Assembly (NCBI RefSeq): GCF_000717055.1
Contig: NZ_JNXI01000015.1
Span: 248,001-312,000 of the forward strand
Source of the DNA: Streptomyces iakyrus
GTDB taxonomy: Bacteria; Actinomycetota; Actinomycetes; Streptomycetales; Streptomycetaceae
DNA: 64,000 bases
Direction of reading: 5' to 3'
A program made the translations under genes and the position numbers. Within the stretch, counting starts at the first letter, position 1. Each line of letters starts with the position of its first letter. Under the pieces are notes generated by a model. It did not search any database. It saw only the letters and a program-made list of their open reading frames with translations, and had not been told where the DNA came from. Shown here one piece after another: positions 55,630-62,947 of this stretch.

Positions 55630-56213
55630 GAGCGGTGCTCAGGACCGTCAACCGTGTGTTCCTCGGCCTGGTGGGCCTGGTCCTGCTCGTGCTGGGCGGT
55701 TCCGTCCTGGCCGTCGGCCTCGGGGCCCCCGTGCCCTCGTGGTGGATCCACGACAGCGAGCACGACGTGCTGCTGAGCGACGCCGAGCGCACCCGCTGGC
55801 GCGACGACGGCTGGTGGTGGCCGGTCGTCATCGCCGCCCTCGCGGTCCTGCTGTTGCTCGCCCTGTGGTGGCTCGTCGCGGTCCTGCGCCGGCGCCGCCT
55901 CGCCGAGGTCCTCGTCGACACCGGCGACGGAGAGGGCGCGCTCGTGCGCGGCCGGGCGCTGGAGAACGCCCTCACCCAGGAGTCGGCCCGTATCGACGGC
56001 GTGGGCGGAGCCCACGCCCGCCTGAAGGGCCACCGCGCCACCCCCGAGGCCCACGTCCACCTCGCCCTGGAGCCGCACGTGGACCCCGGCACGGCCCTGC
56101 ACGACTTCACGACCGGCGCCCTCACCCACGCCAGGACATCGGCGGGCCTCGCCGCACTTCCGGCGGAGGTGCGGCTGAAGGGCGTCAAGCACGGGGCGGA
56201 ACGGGTGAGTTGA
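55626..56213 (+). CDS. AmaP-like alkaline-shock membrane anchor protein
   Basis: The GTG at 55626 overlaps the preceding stop and has GGAAGGG upstream, giving 195 residues; a GTG at 55635 is also possible. Two helices (about 8-32 and 63-88) flank an extracytoplasmic loop with PSWWIHDSEHDVLL. The C-terminal cytosolic part resembles AmaP, which recruits Asp23 to the membrane. It is the last gene of the operon, convergent with the SDR gene. Confidence 0.8.
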   Translation: MRAVLRTVNRVFLGLVGLVLLVLGGSVLAVGLGAPVPSWWIHDSEHDVLLSDAERTRWRDDGWWWPVVIAALAVLLLLALWWLVAVLRRRRLAEVLVDTGDGEGALVRGRALENALTQESARIDGVGGAHARLKGHRATPEAHVHLALEPHVDPGTALHDFTTGALTHARTSAGLAALPAEVRLKGVKHGAERVS

Positions 56214-56237
56214 GGACGCGCGAGCCGGTCACGGCCC

Positions 56238-56993
56238 TCAGAAGCCGTGCCGCGCGCCACCGTCGACCGGCACCATGACCCCGGTCAGATAAGAGGCCGC
56301 CGGCGACATCAGGAACGCCGCCACCCGCCCGAACTCCTCCGGAGTCCCGTACCGCCGCAGCGGAATGCGCGATTCCGACGCCGCCCGGGTCGCCTCGGGA
56401 TCAGCCGACAGCGCGTCCAGCTGCCGTACCCGGTCCGTGTCGATCCGCCCGGGCAGGACACCGACCACCCTGATGCCCCGCGGCCCCAGCTCGTCGGAGA
56501 GCGACTTGGCGAACCCCGCCAGCCCGGGCCGCAGCCCGTTCGAGATGGTCAGCCCCGGAATCGGCTCGTACACCGACCCGGACAGCACGAACCCGATGAC
56601 ACCCCCGGCCTCCAGCTCGGCCGCCGCGGCGCGAGCCAGCCGGACCGCACCCAGGAACACCGACTCGAACGCCGCCTGCCACTGCTCGTCCGTGTTGTCC
56701 GCGACGAACCCGGCCGGCGGCCCGCCCACGCTGACGAGGACACCGTTGAAACGGCCGAAGCGCTCCCGCGCGGTACCGATCAGCCGGGCCGCCGCCTCAG
56801 GGTCCGCGTTGTCGACGGCCACCCCGACCGCGTTCGGTCCCAGCTCGGCCGCCGCTTCGGCGACGCTCTTCTCGTCCCGCCCCGAGACGACCACCTTCGC
56901 CCCGTCCGCGACGAGCTGACGCGCGGTGGCGTTGCCGAGGCCGCGCGTGGCTCCGGTGACGACGTACACCCGGTCCTTCAGTCCAAGATCCAT
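56238..56993 (-). CDS. Atypical short-chain dehydrogenase/reductase
   Basis: The ATG at 56993 has GGATAGGA upstream and gives 251 residues. The Rossmann motif VTGATRGLGNA (TGxxxGxG) and VDGGARHGF at the C-terminus are typical SDR features. At the active site the usual Tyr-x-x-x-Lys is absent: after the serine in VLSGSVYEPIPG the aligned region reads ISNGLRPGLAGFAKSL. This SNxxR type is known in a subgroup of SDR proteins whose chemistry is not settled. The gene starts 4 nt after the GH15 stop, so the two are probably cotranscribed. Confidence 0.82.
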   Translation of the reverse strand: MDLGLKDRVYVVTGATRGLGNATARQLVADGAKVVVSGRDEKSVAEAAAELGPNAVGVAVDNADPEAAARLIGTARERFGRFNGVLVSVGGPPAGFVADNTDEQWQAAFESVFLGAVRLARAAAAELEAGGVIGFVLSGSVYEPIPGLTISNGLRPGLAGFAKSLSDELGPRGIRVVGVLPGRIDTDRVRQLDALSADPEATRAASESRIPLRRYGTPEEFGRVAAFLMSPAASYLTGVMVPVDGGARHGF

Positions 56994-56997
56994 GGTC

Positions 56998-58779
56998 CTA
57001 TCCTGCCCCGTCCGCACCGAACAGGGCGAGGGCGGTGTTCACCAGTCCGATGTGACTGAAGGCCTGCGGGAAGTTGCCGAGGTGCCGGCCGGTCACCGGG
57101 TCGAACTCCTCGGACAGCAGCCCGACGTCGTTGGCGAGCCCCGCCAGCCGCTCGAACAGCTCGCGGGCCTCCTTCGTGCGCCCCGTCATGTACAGGGCGT
57201 CCGCGAGCCAGAACGAGCACACCAGGAACACGCCCTCGCCGCCGGGCAGCCCGTCGTCCGTGTCGGCCGTGCTGTAGCGGAGCAGGAAACCGCCGTGGGT
57301 CAGTTCGTCGCGGACCGCGTCGATGGTGCCGAGCACCCGCGGATCGTCCGGCGGCAGGAACCCGACGCGCGGGATGAGCAGCAGCGCCGCGTCCAGTTCG
57401 CGTGAGCCGTAGGACTGCGTGAAGGTGTTGCGTTCCGGGTCGTAGCCCTTCTCGCACACCTCCTGGTGCACCTCGTCGCGCAGCGCGCGCCAGGCGTCCA
57501 GGTCGCCGTCCAGCTCCGGGTGGCGCTCCAGGGTGCGGACGGCACGGTCGGCGGCCACCCACACCATCACCTTCGAGTGCACGAACTGGCGCCGGCCGCC
57601 GCGCACCTCCCACAGTCCTTCGTCCGGCTGCCGCCAGTTGGTGCGCAGGAAGTCCATCAGGGCCGTCTGCAGCGCCCACACGTCGGGCTGGGCGGACAGG
57701 CCCGACTCGCGGGCGAGGGACAGGGAGTCCATGACCTCGCCCCAGACGTCCAGCTGGAGCTGGTTCACGGCGTCGTTGCCGATGCGCACGGGGGCGGACC
57801 CGGCGAAGCCGGAGAGCCACGGCAGCTCGAACTCGGGCAGCCGCCGTTCGCCCGCCACGCCGTACATGATCTGCAGGTCCGCCGGGTCGCCCGCCACCGC
57901 GCGCAGCAGCCAGTTCCGCCAGGCCTCCGCCTCCTCCTGATAGCCCGCCGCGAGCAGCGCGTTCAGGGTGAGGGTGGAGTCGCGCAGCCAGCAGAAGCGG
58001 TAGTCCCAGTTGCGCACCCCGCCCGGCTCCTCGGGCAGCGAGGTGGTGGGGGCGGCGACGATGCCGCCCGTCGGGGCGTAGGTGAGCGCCTTGAGGGTGA
58101 TCAGGGAGCGGACGACGGCGTCCCGGTGCGGGCCGTCGTAGCGGCAGCGCGACGCCCAGGCCTGCCAGTCCTCCACGCTGTGGCGCAGTGCGTCGTAGGG
58201 GTCGACGAGCGGGGGGCGCGGCTCGTGGGAAGGGTGCCAGGTCAGGACGAACGCGACCTTCTCGCCCTTCTTGACGGTGAACTCCGCGTGGGTGCCGAAG
58301 TCCTCGCCCCAGCTGGTCACCTCAGGCTCGCTGCGCAGCCAGGTCGAGTCCGGGCCGGCGACGGCGACGCGGTGGCCGTCGACCCGGCGCACCCAGGGGA
58401 TGATCGAGCCGTAGTCGAAGCGCAGCTTCAGGACGCTGTGCAGCGTCACCTCGCCGTCGAGGCCCTCGACGATGCGAACGAGGTCGGGGGCGCGGTCGCG
58501 CTGGGGCATCAGGTCGGTGACCCGGACCGCCCCTTGCGCCGTCTCCCATTCGGTGTCCAGGACGAGGGTGTCGGGGCGGTAGGCACGCCGGGTGCAGCGG
58601 TCCGCCCCGACGGGGGCGATGCGCCAGTACCCGTTGTCCTCGTCCCCGAGCAGTCTGGCGAAACAGGCGGCGGAGTCGAAGCGGGGCAGACACAACCAGT
58701 CGACGGAGCCGTCCATACCGACCAGGGCCGCGGTCTGCTCGTCGCCGATGAGCGCGTAGTCCTCGATGCTGGGATGCAC
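56998..58779 (-). CDS. GH15 family glucoamylase/trehalase-like enzyme
   Basis: The GTG at 58779 begins MHPSIEDYALIGDEQTAALVG, the normal family start, and gives 593 residues; a TTG at 58812 would extend it. Features are DGSVDWLCLPRFDSAACFA, GVRNWDYRFCWLRDS, the catalytic-acid region LPEFELPWLSGF and the C-terminal EEFDPVTGRHLGNFPQAFSHIGLVNTAL containing the expected base. There is no signal peptide, so it acts in the cytosol. Actinobacterial GH15 proteins of this type include trehalases as well as glucoamylases. Confidence 0.92.
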   Translation of the reverse strand: MHPSIEDYALIGDEQTAALVGMDGSVDWLCLPRFDSAACFARLLGDEDNGYWRIAPVGADRCTRRAYRPDTLVLDTEWETAQGAVRVTDLMPQRDRAPDLVRIVEGLDGEVTLHSVLKLRFDYGSIIPWVRRVDGHRVAVAGPDSTWLRSEPEVTSWGEDFGTHAEFTVKKGEKVAFVLTWHPSHEPRPPLVDPYDALRHSVEDWQAWASRCRYDGPHRDAVVRSLITLKALTYAPTGGIVAAPTTSLPEEPGGVRNWDYRFCWLRDSTLTLNALLAAGYQEEAEAWRNWLLRAVAGDPADLQIMYGVAGERRLPEFELPWLSGFAGSAPVRIGNDAVNQLQLDVWGEVMDSLSLARESGLSAQPDVWALQTALMDFLRTNWRQPDEGLWEVRGGRRQFVHSKVMVWVAADRAVRTLERHPELDGDLDAWRALRDEVHQEVCEKGYDPERNTFTQSYGSRELDAALLLIPRVGFLPPDDPRVLGTIDAVRDELTHGGFLLRYSTADTDDGLPGGEGVFLVCSFWLADALYMTGRTKEARELFERLAGLANDVGLLSEEFDPVTGRHLGNFPQAFSHIGLVNTALALFGADGAG

Positions 58780-58939
58780 GGAGTGCGGGTTCCCGGCAAC
58801 TCGGCGTGGCAATCAGGGCGGGGCCGGGGGAGTGATGTGTCCCGGACACCGGGGGCGGGGCCCCGGCGCGCCACCGGGCGTGTGCGCCGCGCCCGGTACC
58901 CCCGGCTCGGGCCGGGTACCGGCTGCGCGCGCCGGAGCG

Positions 58940-59737
58940 CTACACCGCGGCCGGCTCGGACGCCGTCGCGTCGGGTCGCTCGGCCGCCTTCTGGGCCCGC
59001 TCCCGGGCCTCGCGGCGGGCCAGGACCACCCAGCCGACCGGGACGGCCGCGGAGAACAGCCACCACTGGATGGCGTACGCGTAGTTCAGCGCGGCGTCCT
59101 CCTTGCCGGGGTCGCCCAGCAGCTCGGGGGTGTCGCCCTTGGGCTCGGGAGCCGTCTGGAAGATGTAGCCGCCGAGCACCGTGGCGCCCAGGCGACGGGC
59201 CTGCTGCTCGCTGTTGATCAGCATGATCTGCCGGTCCGGCAGGCCCTGGAGGTTCTTGATGCCGCTCGCCGCGGTCGTCTCGTCGGGCATCAGCCGCCCC
59301 TCGACGGTGACCTCACCGCCCGGCGGCGCGGGGACCTTCGGGAACGCGGTCTGGCTCGGGCCGTCGGAGGGGATCCACCCCCGGTTGACCAGCAGGACCT
59401 TGCCGTCGTCCAGGACGAAGGGGGTCAGCACGTGGTAGCCGACCTCGTCGTCGGAGTTGGTGCGGCGCCGGACGACGACCTCGTCCTCCGTGTCGAAGCG
59501 GCCCTTCGCCGTGACGGTCCGGTACCGCTCGGTGCTGGTCACGGTGTGCCCGGGCGCCGTCAGCTTCTCCACGGGCACCGGCTCGGCGGCCAGCGCGTCG
59601 GTGACCAGCTGGTTCCGGGCGGTGCGCTCGTCGTAGCGGTGCATCTGCCAGATGCCCAGCCTGATCATCGTGGGGATGAGAAGCAGGGCGATCAACGTGA
59701 GGATCACCCACTGCCGGGACATCAGGAAGCGGTACAC
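58940..59737 (-). CDS. SURF1-family cytochrome oxidase assembly protein
   Basis: A GTG at 59737 (MYRFLMSRQW) matches the usual SURF1 start and gives 265 residues; an ATG at 59770 would add eleven. Two membrane helices flank the domain (about 9-30 and 225-245). Motifs are IRLGIWQMHRYDERTARN, GRFDTEDEVVVRRR, VLLVNRGWIPSD and the C-terminal NYAYAIQWWLFSAAVPVGW. SURF1 helps load heme into cytochrome aa3-type oxidase. A 13-bp hairpin covers the start region, see findings. Confidence 0.9.
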   Translation of the reverse strand: MYRFLMSRQWVILTLIALLLIPTMIRLGIWQMHRYDERTARNQLVTDALAAEPVPVEKLTAPGHTVTSTERYRTVTAKGRFDTEDEVVVRRRTNSDDEVGYHVLTPFVLDDGKVLLVNRGWIPSDGPSQTAFPKVPAPPGGEVTVEGRLMPDETTAASGIKNLQGLPDRQIMLINSEQQARRLGATVLGGYIFQTAPEPKGDTPELLGDPGKEDAALNYAYAIQWWLFSAAVPVGWVVLARREARERAQKAAERPDATASEPAAV

Positions 59738-59767
59738 CCCACGACCGTACAACTCGGTCGTGGGGTG
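59735..59767. terminator. Perfect 13-bp hairpin overlapping the SURF1 start
   Basis: CACCCCACGACCG (59735-59747) pairs with CGGTCGTGGGGTG (59755-59767), loop 7 nt. It may terminate the upstream zinc-ribbon gene, and its 3' arm on the minus strand ends with the SURF1 GTG. Confidence 0.6.
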
Positions 59768-59786
59768 CATTCAGGTGGGTACCGGT

Positions 59787-60020
59787 TCACACCTTGTCGA
59801 CGATGCCCACCTTTCCCTCCGCGCGGGCGCAGTGGGCGCCGCAGTACCAGTGGCCCTCGACCTCGACGCCCTGGCCGATGATCTGCACCCGGCAGTGCTC
59901 GCAGATGGGGGCCATGCGGTGGATCGCGCAGGAGAAGCAGTCGAAGACATGCACCGCGCCCTGCGCGTGCACCTCGAAGGTCATTCCGTACTGATTGCCA
60001 CATACCTCACAGGTCGCCAT
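59787..60020 (-). CDS. Small zinc-ribbon protein
   Basis: The ATG at 60020 gives 77 residues beginning MATCEVCGNQYGM. Cysteine pairs CxxC (CEVC), CxxC with a following His (CFSCAIH), CxxC (CEHC) and a final CGAHC can hold two zinc ions. It resembles LIM/prokaryotic metallothionein-like small proteins, but the exact family is not certain. It may be an RNA polymerase- or protein-binding adaptor; unknown. Confidence 0.75.
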   Translation of the reverse strand: MATCEVCGNQYGMTFEVHAQGAVHVFDCFSCAIHRMAPICEHCRVQIIGQGVEVEGHWYCGAHCARAEGKVGIVDKV

Positions 60021-60118
60021 GCGCCACAGGGTGAGCCGTCCTTCCCGCGCGGGCGAGCGGCCGCCGGGCGAGTCGCCCGGCAATCACCCGTCCGTACGGT
60101 TGCTGCTCCGGCGGACGC

Positions 60119-61120
60119 TCACCCCTCCGACGCCGGCTCCACGTCCGCGAGGAGCTGTCCGAACGCCGCCTCGTCCACGACGGGCGTACCGAACTGCCGG
60201 GCCTTGACGACCTTGGACGTGCCCGAGTCCGGGTCGTTCGTGACGAGCAGGCTGGTCAGCCGGGACAGGCTCGTGGCCACATGCAGCCCGGCCTCGGTCG
60301 CGCGGTCCTCCAGCAGGTCCCGCTCGGTGGAGGTGTCACCGGAGAAGGCGACCCGCATGCCCTGCTTGAGCCGCCCGCCCGCCTGGTAGCGCCCGGGGTT
60401 GGGGTAGGGGCAGGCGGGGCGCTTGCGGGACGGGCGCCAACTGCTCGGCCGGTAGCCGCCGTAGCCCCCAGGGCCCGCCTGCTGCCCGATCCGGGGCGCG
60501 GCGGGGCGGTCCGCCCATTCGGTCAGCGGCCGGCACTCGTGCAGCGGCAGCCGTACGTTGTTCGCCGCCGCGGCCCGCAGGCTCGGCCGGAACGCCTCCG
60601 CCAGCACGCGCGCGTCGTCCAGCGCGTGGTGCGCCCTCTGCTGGACGACGCCGAAGTGCGCGGCGAGGGACTCCAGCTTGTGGTTGGGCAGCGGCAGCCC
60701 GAGCTCCTTGGACAGCGCGATGGTGCACAGCCGCTGCTTCACCGGCGCCTCGCGCTCGGCGCGTGCGTACTCCCGGGCGATCATCTGCCAGTCGAAGACG
60801 GCGTTGTGCGCGACGAGCACCCGCCCCGCCAGCCGGGCGGTGAACTCCTCCGCGATGTCGGGGAAGAGGGGCGCTCCTTCGAGCGCCTCGCTCGTCAGCC
60901 CGTGGATCCACACGGGGCCCGGGTCGCGCTCGGGGTTGACCGTCGTGTACCAGTGGTCCTCGACCTCGCCGCGCTCGTCCAGCCGGTAGACCGCCGCGGA
61001 GATGATGCGGTCGTCCCGGGCCAGGCCCGTGGTCTCCACGTCAACGACCGCGTACCCCTTGGGATACGCGGCCGGCCACGGCGTGGCAGAGAACACTGCG
61101 GTCGTCAGGTCTTCCAGCAT
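60119..61120 (-). CDS. DEDDh 3'-5' exonuclease with C-terminal BRCT domain
   Basis: The 333-residue protein has an RNase T/DnaQ-like exonuclease domain (about 22-185): ExoI AVVDVETTGL, ExoII VLVAHNAVFDWQM and ExoIII AHHALDDARVLAEAF, which give the DEDDh metal-binding set. A basic linker with Tyr/Gly/Pro/Arg follows, and then a BRCT domain (about 250-325) with GMRVAFSGDTSTERDLLEDRATEAGLHVATSLSRLTSLLVT. Such proteins probably serve in DNA repair or proofreading in actinobacteria. Confidence 0.9.
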   Translation of the reverse strand: MLEDLTTAVFSATPWPAAYPKGYAVVDVETTGLARDDRIISAAVYRLDERGEVEDHWYTTVNPERDPGPVWIHGLTSEALEGAPLFPDIAEEFTARLAGRVLVAHNAVFDWQMIAREYARAEREAPVKQRLCTIALSKELGLPLPNHKLESLAAHFGVVQQRAHHALDDARVLAEAFRPSLRAAAANNVRLPLHECRPLTEWADRPAAPRIGQQAGPGGYGGYRPSSWRPSRKRPACPYPNPGRYQAGGRLKQGMRVAFSGDTSTERDLLEDRATEAGLHVATSLSRLTSLLVTNDPDSGTSKVVKARQFGTPVVDEAAFGQLLADVEPASEG

Positions 61121-61280
61121 GGTTCCTGAGGATACGGGCCGTGGCTGACACCGCCGTCCGCCAGGTGCGCACGCCGGGCCCTTCCGATGCCCCCTCAGGC
61201 GGGTTGTCCGGTCTGTCCGTTCGCGGGGCGTACGTCTGATCGATGCTCAGCCGATCACCGCGGATCCGGCCGCGCCGCCG

Positions 61281-62288
61281 TCACCAGCGGATGGGCAGCG
61301 GAAGCGCCGTCAGCAGTCCGGACGCCGCCACCGCCAGCCCCAGGACGGCCACCTCCGCCCGGGCCGGCGCACAGGCGGTCAGCGGGTCGGCCGCCCGGCG
61401 CAGCCGCCGCCGGGCCCACACGGCGAGGGCGGCGACGACCGCCACGAGCAGCACCTTGGCGAGCAGCGCGCGCCCGTACGCCGTTCCCGTCAGCTGCTCC
61501 AGGACCGTCTCCGGCGGCATCCGGCGCAGCGAACTGCACACGCCCGTCGCGGTGATGGCGGCGAGCAGCACGAGCGCCACGCGCGCGTAGAGACCCAGCA
61601 GGGCCGCGCCCGCCGTGCGGGGCCACAGCCGGAGGGTGCGCAGGGCGTGCAGCAGGCCGCCCGCCCACAGCGCCGCGCACGTCAGATGGACGAGCGTCAG
61701 CGCGGAGCCGGTCAGCGGGCCGTGCTCGGTCGGGGGGTGTGCGCGCAGGGCCTCGGCGACGACCACGGCGGCCAGCGGCCACACCTGCGTGACCGGCCGG
61801 CGCGACAGGGTGCACAGCCCCGCCGCGAGGAACGCGTTGACCTCCAGCAGGGCGAGCTTGCCGTCCCGGGACGCGTAGAGCCCGCCGGCGTCGATGTCCG
61901 CCACGTGGTCCGGCACGAGATTGCCGGTCGCCACGACCGAGGCGAGCCCCAGGGCGGCGGCGAAACCGGCGGCGGCCGCGGCGGGGGACCAGCTGCGGGG
62001 TACCGGATGCCCCTCCCCGCCGGGCAGCGAACGCGCCAGCCGGTTCACGAACAGCTCGCCGACGGGTATGCACAGCGCCGCGAACAGCACCGTACGCAGC
62101 AGGGCTATGCCACCGGCGCCCGGCGCCCCGGCCTCCCCGGTGCCGTGCAGCGCGGCGGGCGGGCCGAGCAGCGGTATCAGCGCGGCCAGCGCCACCAGCA
62201 CCAGGAGGGCGACGGCCCGGCCGGCACCGGTGGGCCGCAGCGGCCGGCGCGAATCGGTCACCCGGGGTACGGGTCTTGGCGAAGTCAC
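61281..62288 (-). CDS. CopD-domain membrane protein (copper-related)
   Basis: The GTG at 62288 gives 335 residues with about eight hydrophobic helices. The CopD domain is seen in the last 160 residues: HLTCAALWAGGLLHAL, YARVALVLLAAITATGV and GRALLAKVLLVAVVAALAVWARRRL. CopD-type proteins are linked to copper uptake or resistance. There is no CopC domain in the chain and no adjacent copper chaperone. The start is uncertain; GTG or TTG codons up to 62324 are in frame. Confidence 0.82.
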   Translation of the reverse strand: MTSPRPVPRVTDSRRPLRPTGAGRAVALLVLVALAALIPLLGPPAALHGTGEAGAPGAGGIALLRTVLFAALCIPVGELFVNRLARSLPGGEGHPVPRSWSPAAAAAGFAAALGLASVVATGNLVPDHVADIDAGGLYASRDGKLALLEVNAFLAAGLCTLSRRPVTQVWPLAAVVVAEALRAHPPTEHGPLTGSALTLVHLTCAALWAGGLLHALRTLRLWPRTAGAALLGLYARVALVLLAAITATGVCSSLRRMPPETVLEQLTGTAYGRALLAKVLLVAVVAALAVWARRRLRRAADPLTACAPARAEVAVLGLAVAASGLLTALPLPIRW

Positions 62289-62339
62289 CCCAGGATCTTC
62301 ACCAACCTCCACACGGCCGGGCAAGTCGGCCGAACGGCC

Positions 62340-62870
62340 TCAACCGACCCGGGAAGCGGTCGGCCACCGCAGCCGCACCTCCCTGTCCCGGTCCGACGGC
62401 CGCAGCTCCCACCCCAGCGCGAGCGCGGCTTCGGCGACGTACCACCCGCCGACCCCCCGGTAGGCCCGCAGGGGTATCGCCACCTCCGCGGGCGGCTTCG
62501 GCTTCTGAGGCTCGGCCGGTGCCGAGGCCAGGGCCGTCCGCTTGGCCACCGCTTTGTCCACCCGCGCCTTGTAGTACGCGACGTCGCCCTCATGACGCAG
62601 CTCGGGCCAGGTCACGCACCAGGAGGCCAGACGTGCGACGCGACCCAGCGTCCTGCCCGTGGCGTTCAGGAAGCGGCCTTCGAAGGTGTCACTGAAGGGG
62701 GTGATGGCGTCGGCGAACAGTCCGAGGACGAAGAAGACGGCAGCGGTCGCCGCCCACAGCACACACACCACCGGGAACCACACCACGCTCCCGGCGAACC
62801 GCAGTGCCAACTGCCACCGCGGCCGCGCGGGTCGGGCCGTCCAGGTCGCCGGATCCTCGTACACGTCCAT
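62340..62870 (-). CDS. Uncharacterised membrane protein
   Basis: The 176-residue protein has one or two membrane helices (about 22-55: ALRFAGSVVWFPVVCVLWAATAAVFFVLGLFADAI) and a basic C-terminal half with a Lys/Pro/Ala linker followed by VGGWYVAEAALALGWELRPSDRDREVRLRW. I do not recognise a family. It lies 51 nt upstream of the CopD-like gene on the same strand and probably shares its operon. Confidence 0.7.
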   Translation of the reverse strand: MDVYEDPATWTARPARPRWQLALRFAGSVVWFPVVCVLWAATAAVFFVLGLFADAITPFSDTFEGRFLNATGRTLGRVARLASWCVTWPELRHEGDVAYYKARVDKAVAKRTALASAPAEPQKPKPPAEVAIPLRAYRGVGGWYVAEAALALGWELRPSDRDREVRLRWPTASRVG

Positions 62871-62894
62871 GACGGGGAATCCTGTCGCAGACGA

Positions 62895-62932
62895 GGAACG
62901 GGCCGGGCAGGTACCCCCGCCCGGCCCGTTCC
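62895..62932. terminator. Hairpin terminator of the subtilase gene
   Basis: GGAACGGGCCGGGC (62895-62908) pairs with GCCCGGCCCGTTCC (62919-62932), a 14-bp perfect stem with a 10-nt loop, 15 nt after the protease stop. Confidence 0.88.
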
Positions 62933-62947
62933 CTCTTCACATGAGCT

